From NCBI GenBank assembly GCA_019119145.1, contig DWXR01000059.1, forward strand, positions 1 to 14,580: a DNA stretch of 14,580 nt. The letters run 5' to 3'. This DNA comes from Hominenteromicrobium gallistercoris (lineage in GTDB: Bacteria > Bacillota > Clostridia > Oscillospirales > Acutalibacteraceae). Made by a program: the position numbers and the translations under genes. The notes beneath the pieces are model-generated. The model did not search any database, was not told where the DNA came from, and saw only the letters and a list, made by a program, of their open reading frames with translations. Each line of letters starts with the position of its first letter. Positions within the stretch are counted from its first letter, which is position 1. Below, piece after piece: positions 1 through 6,375 of this stretch.

Positions 1-777
1 AAGTACGACAACTGCTACAAGCCGCAGCACGTTGACGGCGAGATCCTCTACAAGCGCATGTCGCTCGCGCTGCGCAACTCGGGCCGCGACATCGTGCTTT
101 CGGCCTGCAACTGGGGCCACGAGGACGTGCACAGCTGGATCCGCGGCTCCGGCGCGCAGCTGTTCCGCTCGACCGGCGACATTCAGGACAACTGGCAGTC
201 CGTCAAGAACCTGTTCCTCTCGCAGCTCGACAAGACCGCGTTTTCCGGCCCGTACTGCCACAACGACATCGATATGCTCGTGGTCGGTATGCACGGCTCG
301 AGCAACAACGAGTTCATCGGCGCGCTGGGCGCCTGCACCGACATCGAGTACCGCACGCACTTCGCGCTCTGGGCGATCATGGGCTCGCCGCTGATGATCG
401 GCTGCGACGTGCGCAACATGTCTGCGGCGACGCTCGAAACGCTCGGCAACGAGGACCTGATCCGCATCAACCAGGATATCGAGTGCCGCGGGCCGTACTG
501 CATCCGCCAGTGGAACAACCCGGAGAACGTCATGGCGCTCGTCAAGCCGCTTTCGGACGGCACGCTCGCGATCTGCTTCGTGAACCTCGGCGACGTGAAG
601 AGCGAGATGTCGCTGCAGTTCTGGGATATGGGCATCCCCTACGCGGCGAACCGCGGTCTGGAGTTCTACAACTGCTATACAAAGGAAAACGAGGGCAAGT
701 TTGCGGAGCGCTACGTCGCGGTGGTCGAGCCGCACGACTCGATGGTGTTCATCGCGAAGCCGGTGAAGCTCCGCTGA
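1..777 (+). CDS. GH27 alpha-galactosidase, C-terminal part (5' end outside window)
   Basis: This glycoside hydrolase family 27 enzyme removes terminal alpha-1,6-galactose from oligosaccharides. The frame is open from base 1 and starts KYDNC, the GH27 signature whose Asp (nt 7-9) is the catalytic nucleophile. The motif RSTGDIQDNW follows; its Asp at nt 178-180 aligns with the general acid/base of the family (human GLA Asp231). The stretch YCHNDIDMLVVG and the later ALWAIMGSPLMIGCD continue the barrel. The tail (LAICFVNLGD onward) is the beta-sandwich C-terminal domain. The N-terminal third, including any signal peptide, lies upstream, so secretion cannot be judged. The Met at nt 58 is internal, because the nucleophile motif precedes it. 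The stop codon overlaps the start of the next gene by one base, so the two are probably translationally coupled. Family assignment is firm. Confidence 0.93.
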   Translation, partial: KYDNCYKPQHVDGEILYKRMSLALRNSGRDIVLSACNWGHEDVHSWIRGSGAQLFRSTGDIQDNWQSVKNLFLSQLDKTAFSGPYCHNDIDMLVVGMHGSSNNEFIGALGACTDIEYRTHFALWAIMGSPLMIGCDVRNMSAATLETLGNEDLIRINQDIECRGPYCIRQWNNPENVMALVKPLSDGTLAICFVNLGDVKSEMSLQFWDMGIPYAANRGLEFYNCYTKENEGKFAERYVAVVEPHDSMVFIAKPVKLR

Positions 778-980
778 TGGCGAATTACAGGACCTGCCGC
801 AGCTGCGGCGCGCCGCTCGGCGGCGACGACATCGCGATCTACCGCAAGCTCGTCTACCGCGGCGCGGAGGACTTCCTCTGCATCGCGTGCCTTGCGGACT
901 ACTTCCGCTGCCCGCGGGAGGAGATCGAAAAGCGGATCCGCTACTACCGCGAGAGCGGCACCTGCACGCTGTTCCGCTGA
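777..980 (+). CDS. 67-residue Cys-rich (zinc-ribbon-like) mini-protein
   Basis: I do not recognise this gene. The ATG at 777 shares its A with the TGA of the upstream alpha-galactosidase (TGATG), which is the reason for choosing this start. The protein has two CxxC pairs, Cys7/Cys10 (CRSC) and Cys35/Cys38 (CIAC), 25 residues apart, as in small treble-clef or zinc-ribbon folds. It also has single cysteines at 45 and 63. The segment after the second pair (PREEIEKRIRYY) is probably helical and basic. There is no signal peptide or membrane segment, so it is probably cytoplasmic and zinc-binding. Coupling to a glycosidase gene suggests co-expression but gives no function. Coding is supported by the overlap and the motif spacing; the function is unknown. 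Confidence 0.7.
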   Translation: MANYRTCRSCGAPLGGDDIAIYRKLVYRGAEDFLCIACLADYFRCPREEIEKRIRYYRESGTCTLFR

Positions 981-990
981 CGGAGCGGCG

Positions 991-1026
991 TGCGCGCTTT
1001 CCGCCCCGCCCGCGCGCAGGATTTTT
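991..1026 (+). terminator. possible intrinsic terminator or attenuator
   Basis: A 7-bp G/C stem (TGCGCGC at 991-997 with GCGCGCA at 1012-1018, 14-nt loop) is followed three bases later by five T residues (1022-1026). It lies between the Cys-rich mini-gene and the cyclase gene, so it could separate the glycosidase unit from the next. The loop is long and the region is GC-rich, so the fold may be fortuitous. Confidence 0.4.
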
Positions 1027-1042
1027 GAAAGGGGATTGGAGC

Positions 1043-1627
1043 ATGAAGATTTACGATCTTTCCAAAGAGCTGTTTTCGGCCGCGGTGTTCCCGGGCGACC
1101 CGGCGCCGGCCAAAACGCCGTTTCGCACGATTTCACAGACGTGCCCGTGCAACCTGACCGTGCTGACGCTCGGCAGCCACAACGGCACGCACGTGGATGC
1201 GCCGAAGCACTTCGTGGCGGGCGCGAAGGACATCGCGCAGATTCCGCTCGAAAAATGCGTCGGCCCGTGCAAGGTCGCGCGCTTCGACGGCCTGCTGACG
1301 GCGGCGGATGCGAACCGCCTGCTGGCGGACGGCACAAAGCGGCTTCTGATCCGCGGGGAGATCGAGATCTCGGTCGAGGCGGCAGAGGCCTTTGCCGAAG
1401 CCGGCCTGTGGTTCCTCGGCGTCGAGGGCATGACGGTCGGCGGCCGCGACACCGGCGCCGCCGTGCACCGCGCGCTGCTTTCGGCGGAGATCGCGCTGCT
1501 CGAGTCCGCCGTGCTTTCCGCGGTGCCCGCGGGGACGTATTTCCTCTCCTGCGCGCCGCTCAACATGCAGGGGCTGGACGGCTCGCCCTGCCGCCCGCTG
1601 CTGATCGATTTTGAAGAGAAAGGATAA
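1043..1627 (+). CDS. cyclase-family metal-dependent hydrolase (kynurenine formamidase-like)
   Basis: This 194-residue protein belongs to the cyclase/arylformamidase family (PF04199 type), whose members hydrolyse N-formylkynurenine or other amide and cyclic-amide substrates. The family signature HxGTHxDxPxHF is present as HNGTHVDAPKHF, giving likely metal ligands His46, His50 and Asp52, plus His56. A second conserved site, His142 and Glu154 (VHRALLSAEIALLE), fits the C-terminal ligand pattern. The N-terminal YDLSKELFSAAVFPGDP is also typical. The start at 1043 is chosen because GAAAGGGG (1027-1034) sits 8 bases upstream; longer readings run back into the previous gene. No signal peptide is visible. 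No tryptophan-degradation genes are nearby, so the substrate cannot be named. The protein is slightly short for the family but appears complete. Confidence 0.85.
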   Translation: MKIYDLSKELFSAAVFPGDPAPAKTPFRTISQTCPCNLTVLTLGSHNGTHVDAPKHFVAGAKDIAQIPLEKCVGPCKVARFDGLLTAADANRLLADGTKRLLIRGEIEISVEAAEAFAEAGLWFLGVEGMTVGGRDTGAAVHRALLSAEIALLESAVLSAVPAGTYFLSCAPLNMQGLDGSPCRPLLIDFEEKG

Positions 1628-1632
1628 CCGTC

Positions 1633-2484
1633 ATGCCCGAAACCATCGTCATTTCGAATTCTGTTTTTATTGTGCTGAGCCTTGAGCTCCTGTTTTCGCT
1701 CGCGCTGCCGATCGCGGCCATCGTCGTCTGGAAAAAGAAGGCGGATGTCAGCCTGCGCCCGTGCGTGCTGGGCGCTGTGGCGTTTTTCGTCTTCGCGGTC
1801 GTGCTGGAACAGATCATCCATTTCCTCGTGCTCGGCCTGAACGGCACGGTGTCGGATTTCATTCTGAGCCGGCCGTGGCTCTACGCCGTTTACGGCGGCT
1901 TCATGGCGGGCTTCATCGAGGAGAGCGCGCGCTTCCTCGTGTTCAAGACGATGATGCGCGATAACGTCGGCCGCGAGAACGCCGTCAGCTACGGGCTCGG
2001 CCACGGCGGCCTCGAGTGCTTCAGCGTCCTCGGCATGACGATGATCTCCAACCTCATGCTCGCCGTGATGTTCAATTCCATCGGCGCGGAGGAGTTTATC
2101 GCGCAGTATGCGCCGGGGCAGACGGCGGCGATTTCCGAGGCCATTGCGGGCATCAACGCGATCGACCCCGCAGCGGCGGCGCTCGCCTGCTTTGAGCGCG
2201 CCTGCTCGATGGCGCTGCAGGTGGAGCTTTCCATCCTCGTGTTCGCGGCCGTGCGCCTGAACAAGTTCTGGCTGTACCCCGTCAGCATTTTGCTCCACAT
2301 GGGCGTCGATTTCTTCGCGGCGCTTTACCAGACCGGCACGCTGAGCGCGCTGTGGGTCGTGGAGGTCCTGCTCGCGGCTTACGTGGTGGCGCTGTTCTTT
2401 GCGGCGCGGACCGTGTACAAAAAGCTGCCGCCCGAGGCGCCGACGAAGATGCTCGACCATTTCGGCCGGGTCGTATCCGGCTGA
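1633..2484 (+). CDS. YhfC-family intramembrane protein (putative membrane metalloprotease)
   Basis: This 283-residue polytopic membrane protein has roughly seven or eight hydrophobic segments, for example residues 8-33, 43-69, 83-95, 131-148, 198-208, 215-232 and 238-258. It resembles the YhfC family (PF10086), which is related to CPBP-type membrane proteases. Visible motifs are EESARF at residues 96-101, GLGHGGLE at 121-128 with His124, FERA near 187-190 and HMGVD at 222-226 with a His/Asp pair. In the family as I remember it, a His follows the ER motif by seven residues; here that position is Gln196, which may reduce or change metal binding. The start at 1633 is five bases after the cyclase stop, with AAGAGAAAGGA overlapping the end of that gene, so the two are co-transcribed. 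Substrate and role are unknown. Confidence 0.78.
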   Translation: MPETIVISNSVFIVLSLELLFSLALPIAAIVVWKKKADVSLRPCVLGAVAFFVFAVVLEQIIHFLVLGLNGTVSDFILSRPWLYAVYGGFMAGFIEESARFLVFKTMMRDNVGRENAVSYGLGHGGLECFSVLGMTMISNLMLAVMFNSIGAEEFIAQYAPGQTAAISEAIAGINAIDPAAAALACFERACSMALQVELSILVFAAVRLNKFWLYPVSILLHMGVDFFAALYQTGTLSALWVVEVLLAAYVVALFFAARTVYKKLPPEAPTKMLDHFGRVVSG

Positions 2485-2547
2485 ATTCCGCCCGCACATT
2501 CCGCTTCTTGCCGCTTGCGACAAACGGAGGCGCAGAGTGCCGCTGAA

Positions 2548-2567
2548 TTTTATGCTTTTGCATAAAA
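2548..2567. promoter_or_regulatory. AT-rich perfect inverted repeat upstream of the purE promoter
   Basis: TTTTATGC (2548-2555) and GCATAAAA (2560-2567) are exact reverse complements separated by TTTT. The centre lies 23 bases upstream of the -35 box at 2581. It has no T-tract in the pur direction, so it reads better as a protein-binding palindrome than as a terminator, although a weak terminator for the YhfC gene cannot be excluded. Confidence 0.35.
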
Positions 2568-2580
2568 ACCGTAAAACCTA

Positions 2581-2609
2581 TTGAAAAAAGGCGCAAAATC
2601 CCGTAAAAT
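2581..2609 (+). promoter_or_regulatory. sigma-A-type promoter of the purine operon/leader RNA
   Basis: TTGAAA (2581-2586), a 17-base spacer and TAAAAT (2604-2609) form a near-consensus vegetative promoter. The expected start is about 2616 (G), giving a leader of about 180 nt before purE. The 8-mer CCGTAAAA occurs upstream at 2569-2576 and again at 2601-2608 over the -10 box, 32 bp apart. This arrangement could suit a repressor resembling PurR. Confidence 0.7.
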
Positions 2610-2752
2610 AGGCTTGTATGTGAACAGTGGAGCAAAAACTCGGAGGTGCGGAAATGGTCAATCGAATGTACGGTTTTATCGGATCCGCCGCGGGGTTTTG
2701 CGACCAATTTTAAAGTATAAGGCTGTGTGTATCGCACAGCCTATTTCTTTTG
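2606..2752 (+). ncRNA. structured leader RNA upstream of purE (6S-like RNA or attenuator)
   Basis: The segment folds end to end. Bases 2606-2614 (AAATAGGCT) are perfectly complementary to 2738-2746 (AGCCTATTT). Inward, 2615-2617 can pair with 2734-2736, and 2618-2627 with 2723-2732 with wobbles and one mismatch. This gives a closing helix of about 21 bp with single-base bulges. Inside are a small GAG/CTC hairpin (2630-2641), TGGTC (2655-2659) pairing with GACCA (2702-2706), and an alternative hairpin GG(TG)CGGA/TCCGCC (2645-2652 with 2684-2689). A long closing helix, an open centre and a terminal stem describe 6S RNA. However, the predicted start at 2616 would remove the outer nine pairs, leaving an attenuator in which the RNA 5' end competes for the terminator arm. 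I could not match it to the purine, ZTP or PRPP riboswitch consensus. The structure is seen in the sequence; its class is inferred. Confidence 0.45.
2721..2751 (+). terminator. intrinsic terminator/attenuator in the purE leader
   Basis: GGCTGTG (2721-2727) pairs with CACAGCC (2735-2741); the stem can extend by a wobble pair into the loop. TATTTCTTTT follows, giving a U-rich tail. It lies about 45 bases before the purE start, so it would either end a separate small RNA or attenuate the operon. Its 5' arm is also needed for the long-range leader helix, so the two structures are mutually exclusive. Confidence 0.6.
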
Positions 2753-2754
2753 CA

Positions 2755-2769
2755 CGCAGCATGGCTGCG
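2755..2769 (+). other. short hairpin between leader terminator and purE ribosome binding site
   Basis: CGCAGC (2755-2760), loop ATG, GCTGCG (2764-2769) is a perfect 6-bp hairpin. Its right arm contains GGCT (2763-2766), which can also pair with the AGCC of the terminator arm (2738-2741), so it could act as a competing element. The purE Shine-Dalgarno (GGAAGGA, about 2776-2782) follows it and remains free. Confidence 0.35.
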
Positions 2770-2795
2770 ATTTCTGGAAGGATTGGTGAATTTTC

Positions 2796-3296
2796 ATGAG
2801 TAAAAAAGTAGCAGTGATCATGGGCAGCGACAGCGATTTCCCGATCGTATCGCCGGCGATCAAGCGTCTGAAGAGCTTCGGCATCCCGGTTGAGGTCCGC
2901 GTGATGAGCGCGCACCGCACGCCGGACGCAGCGGCGGAATTTTCGAAGAATGCGAAGGCCGAGGGCTTCGGCGTCATCATTGCGGCGGTCGGCAAGGCGG
3001 CGCACCTCGGCGGCGTGCTTGCGGCGTACACGACGCTGCCGGTCATCGGCGTCCCGGTGAAGTCCTCCACGCTCGACGGGCTCGACGCGCTGCTCTCTAT
3101 GGTACAGATGCCCTCCGGCGTCCCGGTCGCGACCGTCGCGATCGACGGCGCGGACAACGCAGCCATCCTTGCGGCGCAGATGCTCGCGCTCTCCGACGAT
3201 TCGATCGCCGCGCAGCTCGAGCAGATGAAGGTCGACATGGAAAAGGGCGTCGCGAAGAAGAACGAGGCGCTGCAGGCTAAGGTCGCAGAGCTGTAA
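2796..3296 (+). CDS. purE: N5-carboxyaminoimidazole ribonucleotide mutase PurE
   Basis: This 166-residue PurE moves the carboxylate of N5-CAIR to carbon 4, giving CAIR, the sixth step of IMP synthesis in the route that uses PurK. The class I hallmarks are clear: GSDSD at residues 10-14 (phosphate binding), SAHRTP at 38-43 with catalytic His40, and LDALLSMVQMPSGVPVATVAI near the C-terminus. The usual GGAAHLPG loop reads GKAAHLGG here, a local variant. Length is typical of stand-alone PurE. The start at 2796 follows GGAAGGA at a slightly long spacing. It is the first gene of the purine operon, behind the structured leader. No purK is visible in the window, so the N5-CAIR source, or direct use of AIR plus CO2, cannot be decided. 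Confidence 0.96.
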   Translation: MSKKVAVIMGSDSDFPIVSPAIKRLKSFGIPVEVRVMSAHRTPDAAAEFSKNAKAEGFGVIIAAVGKAAHLGGVLAAYTTLPVIGVPVKSSTLDGLDALLSMVQMPSGVPVATVAIDGADNAAILAAQMLALSDDSIAAQLEQMKVDMEKGVAKKNEALQAKVAEL

Positions 3297-3326
3297 ATCG
3301 GCGCGGCAGGACAGGAAGGCTGGAAT

Positions 3327-4565
3327 ATGAACAAAACGATTCTGAAAAAATACGCGCGCCTCGTCGTCCGCATGGGCGTCAACATCAAGAAGGGGCAGGG
3401 CGCGCTGATCATGGCGGAGACCGATCAGGCGGAGTTCGCGCTGATGGTCGCCGAGGAGGCGTATAAGGCCGGCGCCAAGTGGGTCGACATGCGCTGGACG
3501 AACCAGAGCTTCACGAAGCTGCAGCTCAGGAAGGAAAGCCTCAAAACGCTCTCGCACACGCCGGAGTGGGAGAAGGCGCGCCTGCAGCAGCAGGTCGAGG
3601 ACCTGCCGGTGCGCATCTGGATCGATTCGGAGGATCCGGACGGCCTGAAGGGCGTCAATGTGGAAAAGATGCAGAAGGCGAACCTCGCGCGCGCGAAGGT
3701 CAGAAAGCCGTACCGCGACGCGATGGACAATAAGCACCAGTGGACGATCGTCGCGGTGCCGAGCGTGAAGTGGGCCAAGAAGGTCTTCCCGGGCATGCGC
3801 TCGAGCGCGGCGGTCCAGAAGCTGTGGGAGGCGATCCTCGAGACGGTCCGCGTCACGAAGGACAACGACCCGGTCGAGGCGTGGCAGGCGCACAACGCGG
3901 CGCTCAAGTCGCGCTATGAAAAGCTGAACGCCTGCAATTTCCGCAGCATGCACTATTTCAGCGAGAACGGCACCGACTTTACCTGCGGTCTGATCCCGGG
4001 CGCAAAGTGGATGGGCGGCGGCGACACGCTGCTCGACGGCACGTTCTACAACCCGAATATGCCGACCGAGGAGATCTTCACCTCGCCGATGAAGGGCGAG
4101 GCGGAGGGCACCGTCGTGGCGACGATGCCGCTCTCCTACCAGGGCAACCTGATCGAGAACTTCTCGATCACCTTTAAAAACGGCCGCGCCGTTTCCTGCA
4201 GGGCGGAGAAGGGGCAGGCGCTTCTGGAGCAGATGCTCGCGATGGACGAGGGCGCGGCGCAGCTCGGCGAGCTCGCGCTGATCCCGCACGATTCGCCGAT
4301 CTCGAACCTCGGCATCCTCTTTTACAACACGCTGTTCGACGAAAACGCCGCGTGCCACATCGCGCTCGGCGCGGGCTTCCCGAACACCGTCGACGGCTAC
4401 GAGAACATGACGCTCGAGCAGGTGCACGAAAAGGGCATCAACGATTCGGTGATTCACGTCGATTTCATGATCGGCGACGGCACGCTGAACATCGACGGCA
4501 TCACGGCGGACGGCCGGGTCGTGCCGGTGTTCCGCAACGGCAGCTGGACCGAGCAGTTCCGCTGA
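3327..4565 (+). CDS. M29-family leucyl aminopeptidase (AmpS/PepS type)
   Basis: This 412-residue cytoplasmic metallo-aminopeptidase of family M29 removes N-terminal residues from peptides using two metal ions. The conserved ligand segments appear in order: PTEEIFTSP (Glu), LGELALIPHDSPI (Glu and His), ENAACHIALGAGFP (His) and SVIHVDFMIG (His and Asp). Length matches the family at about 410 residues. No signal peptide is seen. The start at 3327 has AGGAAGG (3313-3319) seven bases upstream and lies 30 bases after purE. The next gene, purM, begins 61 bases downstream without a terminator, so the aminopeptidase is embedded in the purine operon. No purine-related role is known to me for this family; co-regulation with growth demand is a guess. 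Confidence 0.93.
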   Translation: MNKTILKKYARLVVRMGVNIKKGQGALIMAETDQAEFALMVAEEAYKAGAKWVDMRWTNQSFTKLQLRKESLKTLSHTPEWEKARLQQQVEDLPVRIWIDSEDPDGLKGVNVEKMQKANLARAKVRKPYRDAMDNKHQWTIVAVPSVKWAKKVFPGMRSSAAVQKLWEAILETVRVTKDNDPVEAWQAHNAALKSRYEKLNACNFRSMHYFSENGTDFTCGLIPGAKWMGGGDTLLDGTFYNPNMPTEEIFTSPMKGEAEGTVVATMPLSYQGNLIENFSITFKNGRAVSCRAEKGQALLEQMLAMDEGAAQLGELALIPHDSPISNLGILFYNTLFDENAACHIALGAGFPNTVDGYENMTLEQVHEKGINDSVIHVDFMIGDGTLNIDGITADGRVVPVFRNGSWTEQFR

Positions 4566-4626
4566 GCGCGGCATAAGCTGCTAAAACCTGCGATTTCATT
4601 GATTTCAGAAACGGAGAGATACGAAA

Positions 4627-5661
4627 ATGAAAAGCTTTAGCGACAGCTACAAGGCCGCGGGCGTCGACGTGACCGCCGGCTACAAATCTGTGGAGCTGAT
4701 GAAGGAGCACGTCAAGCGCACGGCGATTCCCGGCGTGGTTTCCGGCATCGGCGGCTTCGGCGGCCTGTTCCAGCCGGAGCTTTCCGGCATGAAGGAGCCG
4801 GTGCTCGTCTCCGGCACGGACGGCGTCGGCACGAAGCTCGTCGTCGCCATGCTGCTCGACAAGCACGACACGATCGGCATCGACTGCGTCGCCATGTGCG
4901 TCAACGACGTCGTGTGCTGCGGCGCGAAGCCGCTCTTCTTCCTCGACTACATCGCCTGCGGCAAGAACTATCCCGAGAAGATCGCCGAGATCGTCAAGGG
5001 CGTCGCGGAGGGCTGCGTGCGCTCCGGCTGTGCGCTGATCGGCGGCGAGACCGCGGAGCACCCGGGCGTCATGCCCGAGGAGGAGTACGACCTCGCGGGC
5101 TTCACGGTCGGCATCGTCGACAAGGACAAGATCATCGACGGCTCGAAGCTGCAGGCGGGCGACGTCATTGTCGGCGTCGCGTCCTCCGGCGTCCATTCGA
5201 ACGGCTTCTCGCTCGTGCGCAAGGCGCTCGGCCTGACGAAGGAGAAGCTCGAGGCTTACCACGAGGCGCTCGGCTGCACGCTCGGCGAGGCGCTGCTTGA
5301 GCCGACGCGCCTGTATGTGAAGCCGGTCCTCGCGGCGATCGAGGCGGCGGACGTCAAGGCGATCTCCCACATCACGGGCGGCGGCTTCTACGAGAACATC
5401 CCGCGCATGATGAAGGACGGCCTGACCGCGAAGATCGACCGCGCCGCGGTGCCGGTGCTCCCGATCTTCGACCTGATCGCGAAGGCCGGAAACGTGCCGG
5501 AGCGCGACATGTTCAACACGTTCAACATGGGCGTCGGCCTGTGCATGGCGGTCTCGAAGGAGACGGCCGATGCGGCGATCCGCGCGCTGAACGAAGCGGG
5601 CGAAAAGGCGTTTGTGCTCGGCGAAGTCGTCGAGGGCGACGAGGGGGTCATCCTGTGCTGA
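4627..5661 (+). CDS. purM: phosphoribosylformylglycinamidine cyclo-ligase PurM (AIR synthetase)
   Basis: This 344-residue PurM closes the imidazole ring, converting FGAM and ATP to AIR, step five of IMP synthesis. The N-terminal YKAAGVDVTAGYKSVELMK is typical. SGTDGVGTKL near residues 62-71 is the ATP-binding signature. DCVAMCVNDVVCCGAKPLFFLDY, GGETAEHPGVM and SSGVHSNGFSLVR are all conserved PurM blocks, and HITGGGFYENIPRM lies in the C-terminal half. Length is normal. CGGAGAG (4612-4618) precedes the ATG. Its last bases overlap the probable GTG start of purN by seven nucleotides, so translation of the two is coupled. The product passes to the PurE step encoded upstream. Confidence 0.97.
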   Translation: MKSFSDSYKAAGVDVTAGYKSVELMKEHVKRTAIPGVVSGIGGFGGLFQPELSGMKEPVLVSGTDGVGTKLVVAMLLDKHDTIGIDCVAMCVNDVVCCGAKPLFFLDYIACGKNYPEKIAEIVKGVAEGCVRSGCALIGGETAEHPGVMPEEEYDLAGFTVGIVDKDKIIDGSKLQAGDVIVGVASSGVHSNGFSLVRKALGLTKEKLEAYHEALGCTLGEALLEPTRLYVKPVLAAIEAADVKAISHITGGGFYENIPRMMKDGLTAKIDRAAVPVLPIFDLIAKAGNVPERDMFNTFNMGVGLCMAVSKETADAAIRALNEAGEKAFVLGEVVEGDEGVILC

Positions 5662-6284
5662 ACATCGCGGTGCTCGTTTCCGGCGGCGGCACAAACCTGC
5701 AGGCGCTGATCGACGCCGAAAAGGCCGGCAAAATCGAAAACGGCCGCATTTCGGTCGTCGTTGCGAGCAAGCCGGGCGTTTACGCGCTCGAGCGCGCCAG
5801 AAACGCGGGCATCGAGGGCGTTGTGCTGGCCCGCAAGGACTTTGAAAGCGTCGACGATTACAGCGCGGCGCTCGAAAAGCTGCTCAAGGAGAAGAAAACC
5901 GACCTCATCGTGCTGGCCGGCTTTATGACGATCACGAACGCGGCCTTCACAAAGGCGTTTGAAAACCGGATCATCAACGTCCACCCGGCGCTGATCCCCT
6001 CGTTCTGCGGCAAGGGCTACTACGGCCTGCACGTGCACGAGGCGGCGCTCGCCCGCGGCGTGAAGGTCTCGGGCGCGACCGTGCATTTCGTCAACGAGGT
6101 CTGCGACGGCGGCCCGATCATTCTGCAGAAGGCGGTGCCGGTCGAGCCGGGCGACACGCCCGAAACGCTGCAGCGGCGCATCATGGAGCAGGCGGAGTGG
6201 CAGCTTCTGCCCGAAGCGGTCTCGCTGTTCTGCGCGGGCCGGCTTTCGGTGGACGGCGCGGTCGTGACCATCAAAGATAAATAA
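5655..6284 (+). CDS. purN: phosphoribosylglycinamide formyltransferase PurN
   Basis: This GAR transformylase transfers formyl from 10-formyltetrahydrofolate to GAR, step three of the pathway. With the GTG start at 5655 it has 209 residues. That start is preferred because GAGGGGG (5640-5646) lies eight bases upstream and the protein then begins MLNIAVLVSGGGTNLQ, the usual PurN N-terminus. The folate and catalytic residues are visible: Asn108 and His110 in NVHPALIPSF, and Asp151 in NEVCDGGPI, matching E. coli Asn106, His108 and Asp144. Longer upstream reading frames lie inside purM and lack this ribosome binding site. After the TAA come 91 bases with a hairpin before the next gene. Length and motifs are complete. 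Confidence 0.95.
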   Translation: MLNIAVLVSGGGTNLQALIDAEKAGKIENGRISVVVASKPGVYALERARNAGIEGVVLARKDFESVDDYSAALEKLLKEKKTDLIVLAGFMTITNAAFTKAFENRIINVHPALIPSFCGKGYYGLHVHEAALARGVKVSGATVHFVNEVCDGGPIILQKAVPVEPGDTPETLQRRIMEQAEWQLLPEAVSLFCAGRLSVDGAVVTIKDK

Positions 6285-6318
6285 ATTTACACATGCACAT
6301 ATTTTCACATGTTGTTTT

Positions 6319-6344
6319 GAAGCGGCGCCTCGCGCAGCCGCTTC
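6319..6344 (+). other. intercistronic hairpin between purN and the IMP cyclohydrolase gene
   Basis: GAAGCGGC (6319-6326) and GCCGCTTC (6337-6344) form a perfect 8-bp stem with a 10-base loop. No T-tract follows in the operon direction, so it is unlikely to be an intrinsic terminator. It could protect an mRNA end or tune expression. The Shine-Dalgarno of the next gene begins 17 bases later and is not part of it. Confidence 0.4.
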
Positions 6345-6375
6345 GGATCTCGAAACATAAGGAAGGGGAATGAAC

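Noticed and set aside
483..776. Longer form of the Cys-rich mini-protein starting at 483
   Set aside because: The extra N-terminal part is the shadow of the GH27 gene in another frame; the ATG at 777 with stop/start overlap is the natural start.
1051..2523. 490-residue minus-strand frame over the cyclase and YhfC genes
   Set aside because: It covers two recognisable plus-strand genes, and its translation is low-complexity Arg/His/Glu.
2606..2752. Purine (G-box), ZTP/pfl, PRPP or T-box element in the purE leader
   Set aside because: The conserved cores as I remember them (GTTTCTACC-type junctions, GTGACTGGCG with CCGCCTGGGC, the PRPP core, AGGGTGGNACCGCG) are absent. CCGCC at 2685-2689 alone is not enough. 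The leader is kept as unclassified.
2676..4574. 632-residue open frame on the minus strand over purE and the aminopeptidase gene
   Set aside because: It is antisense to two certain genes, is rich in Arg/His/Asp/Leu repeats typical of reversed GC-rich codons, has no ribosome binding site and resembles no family.
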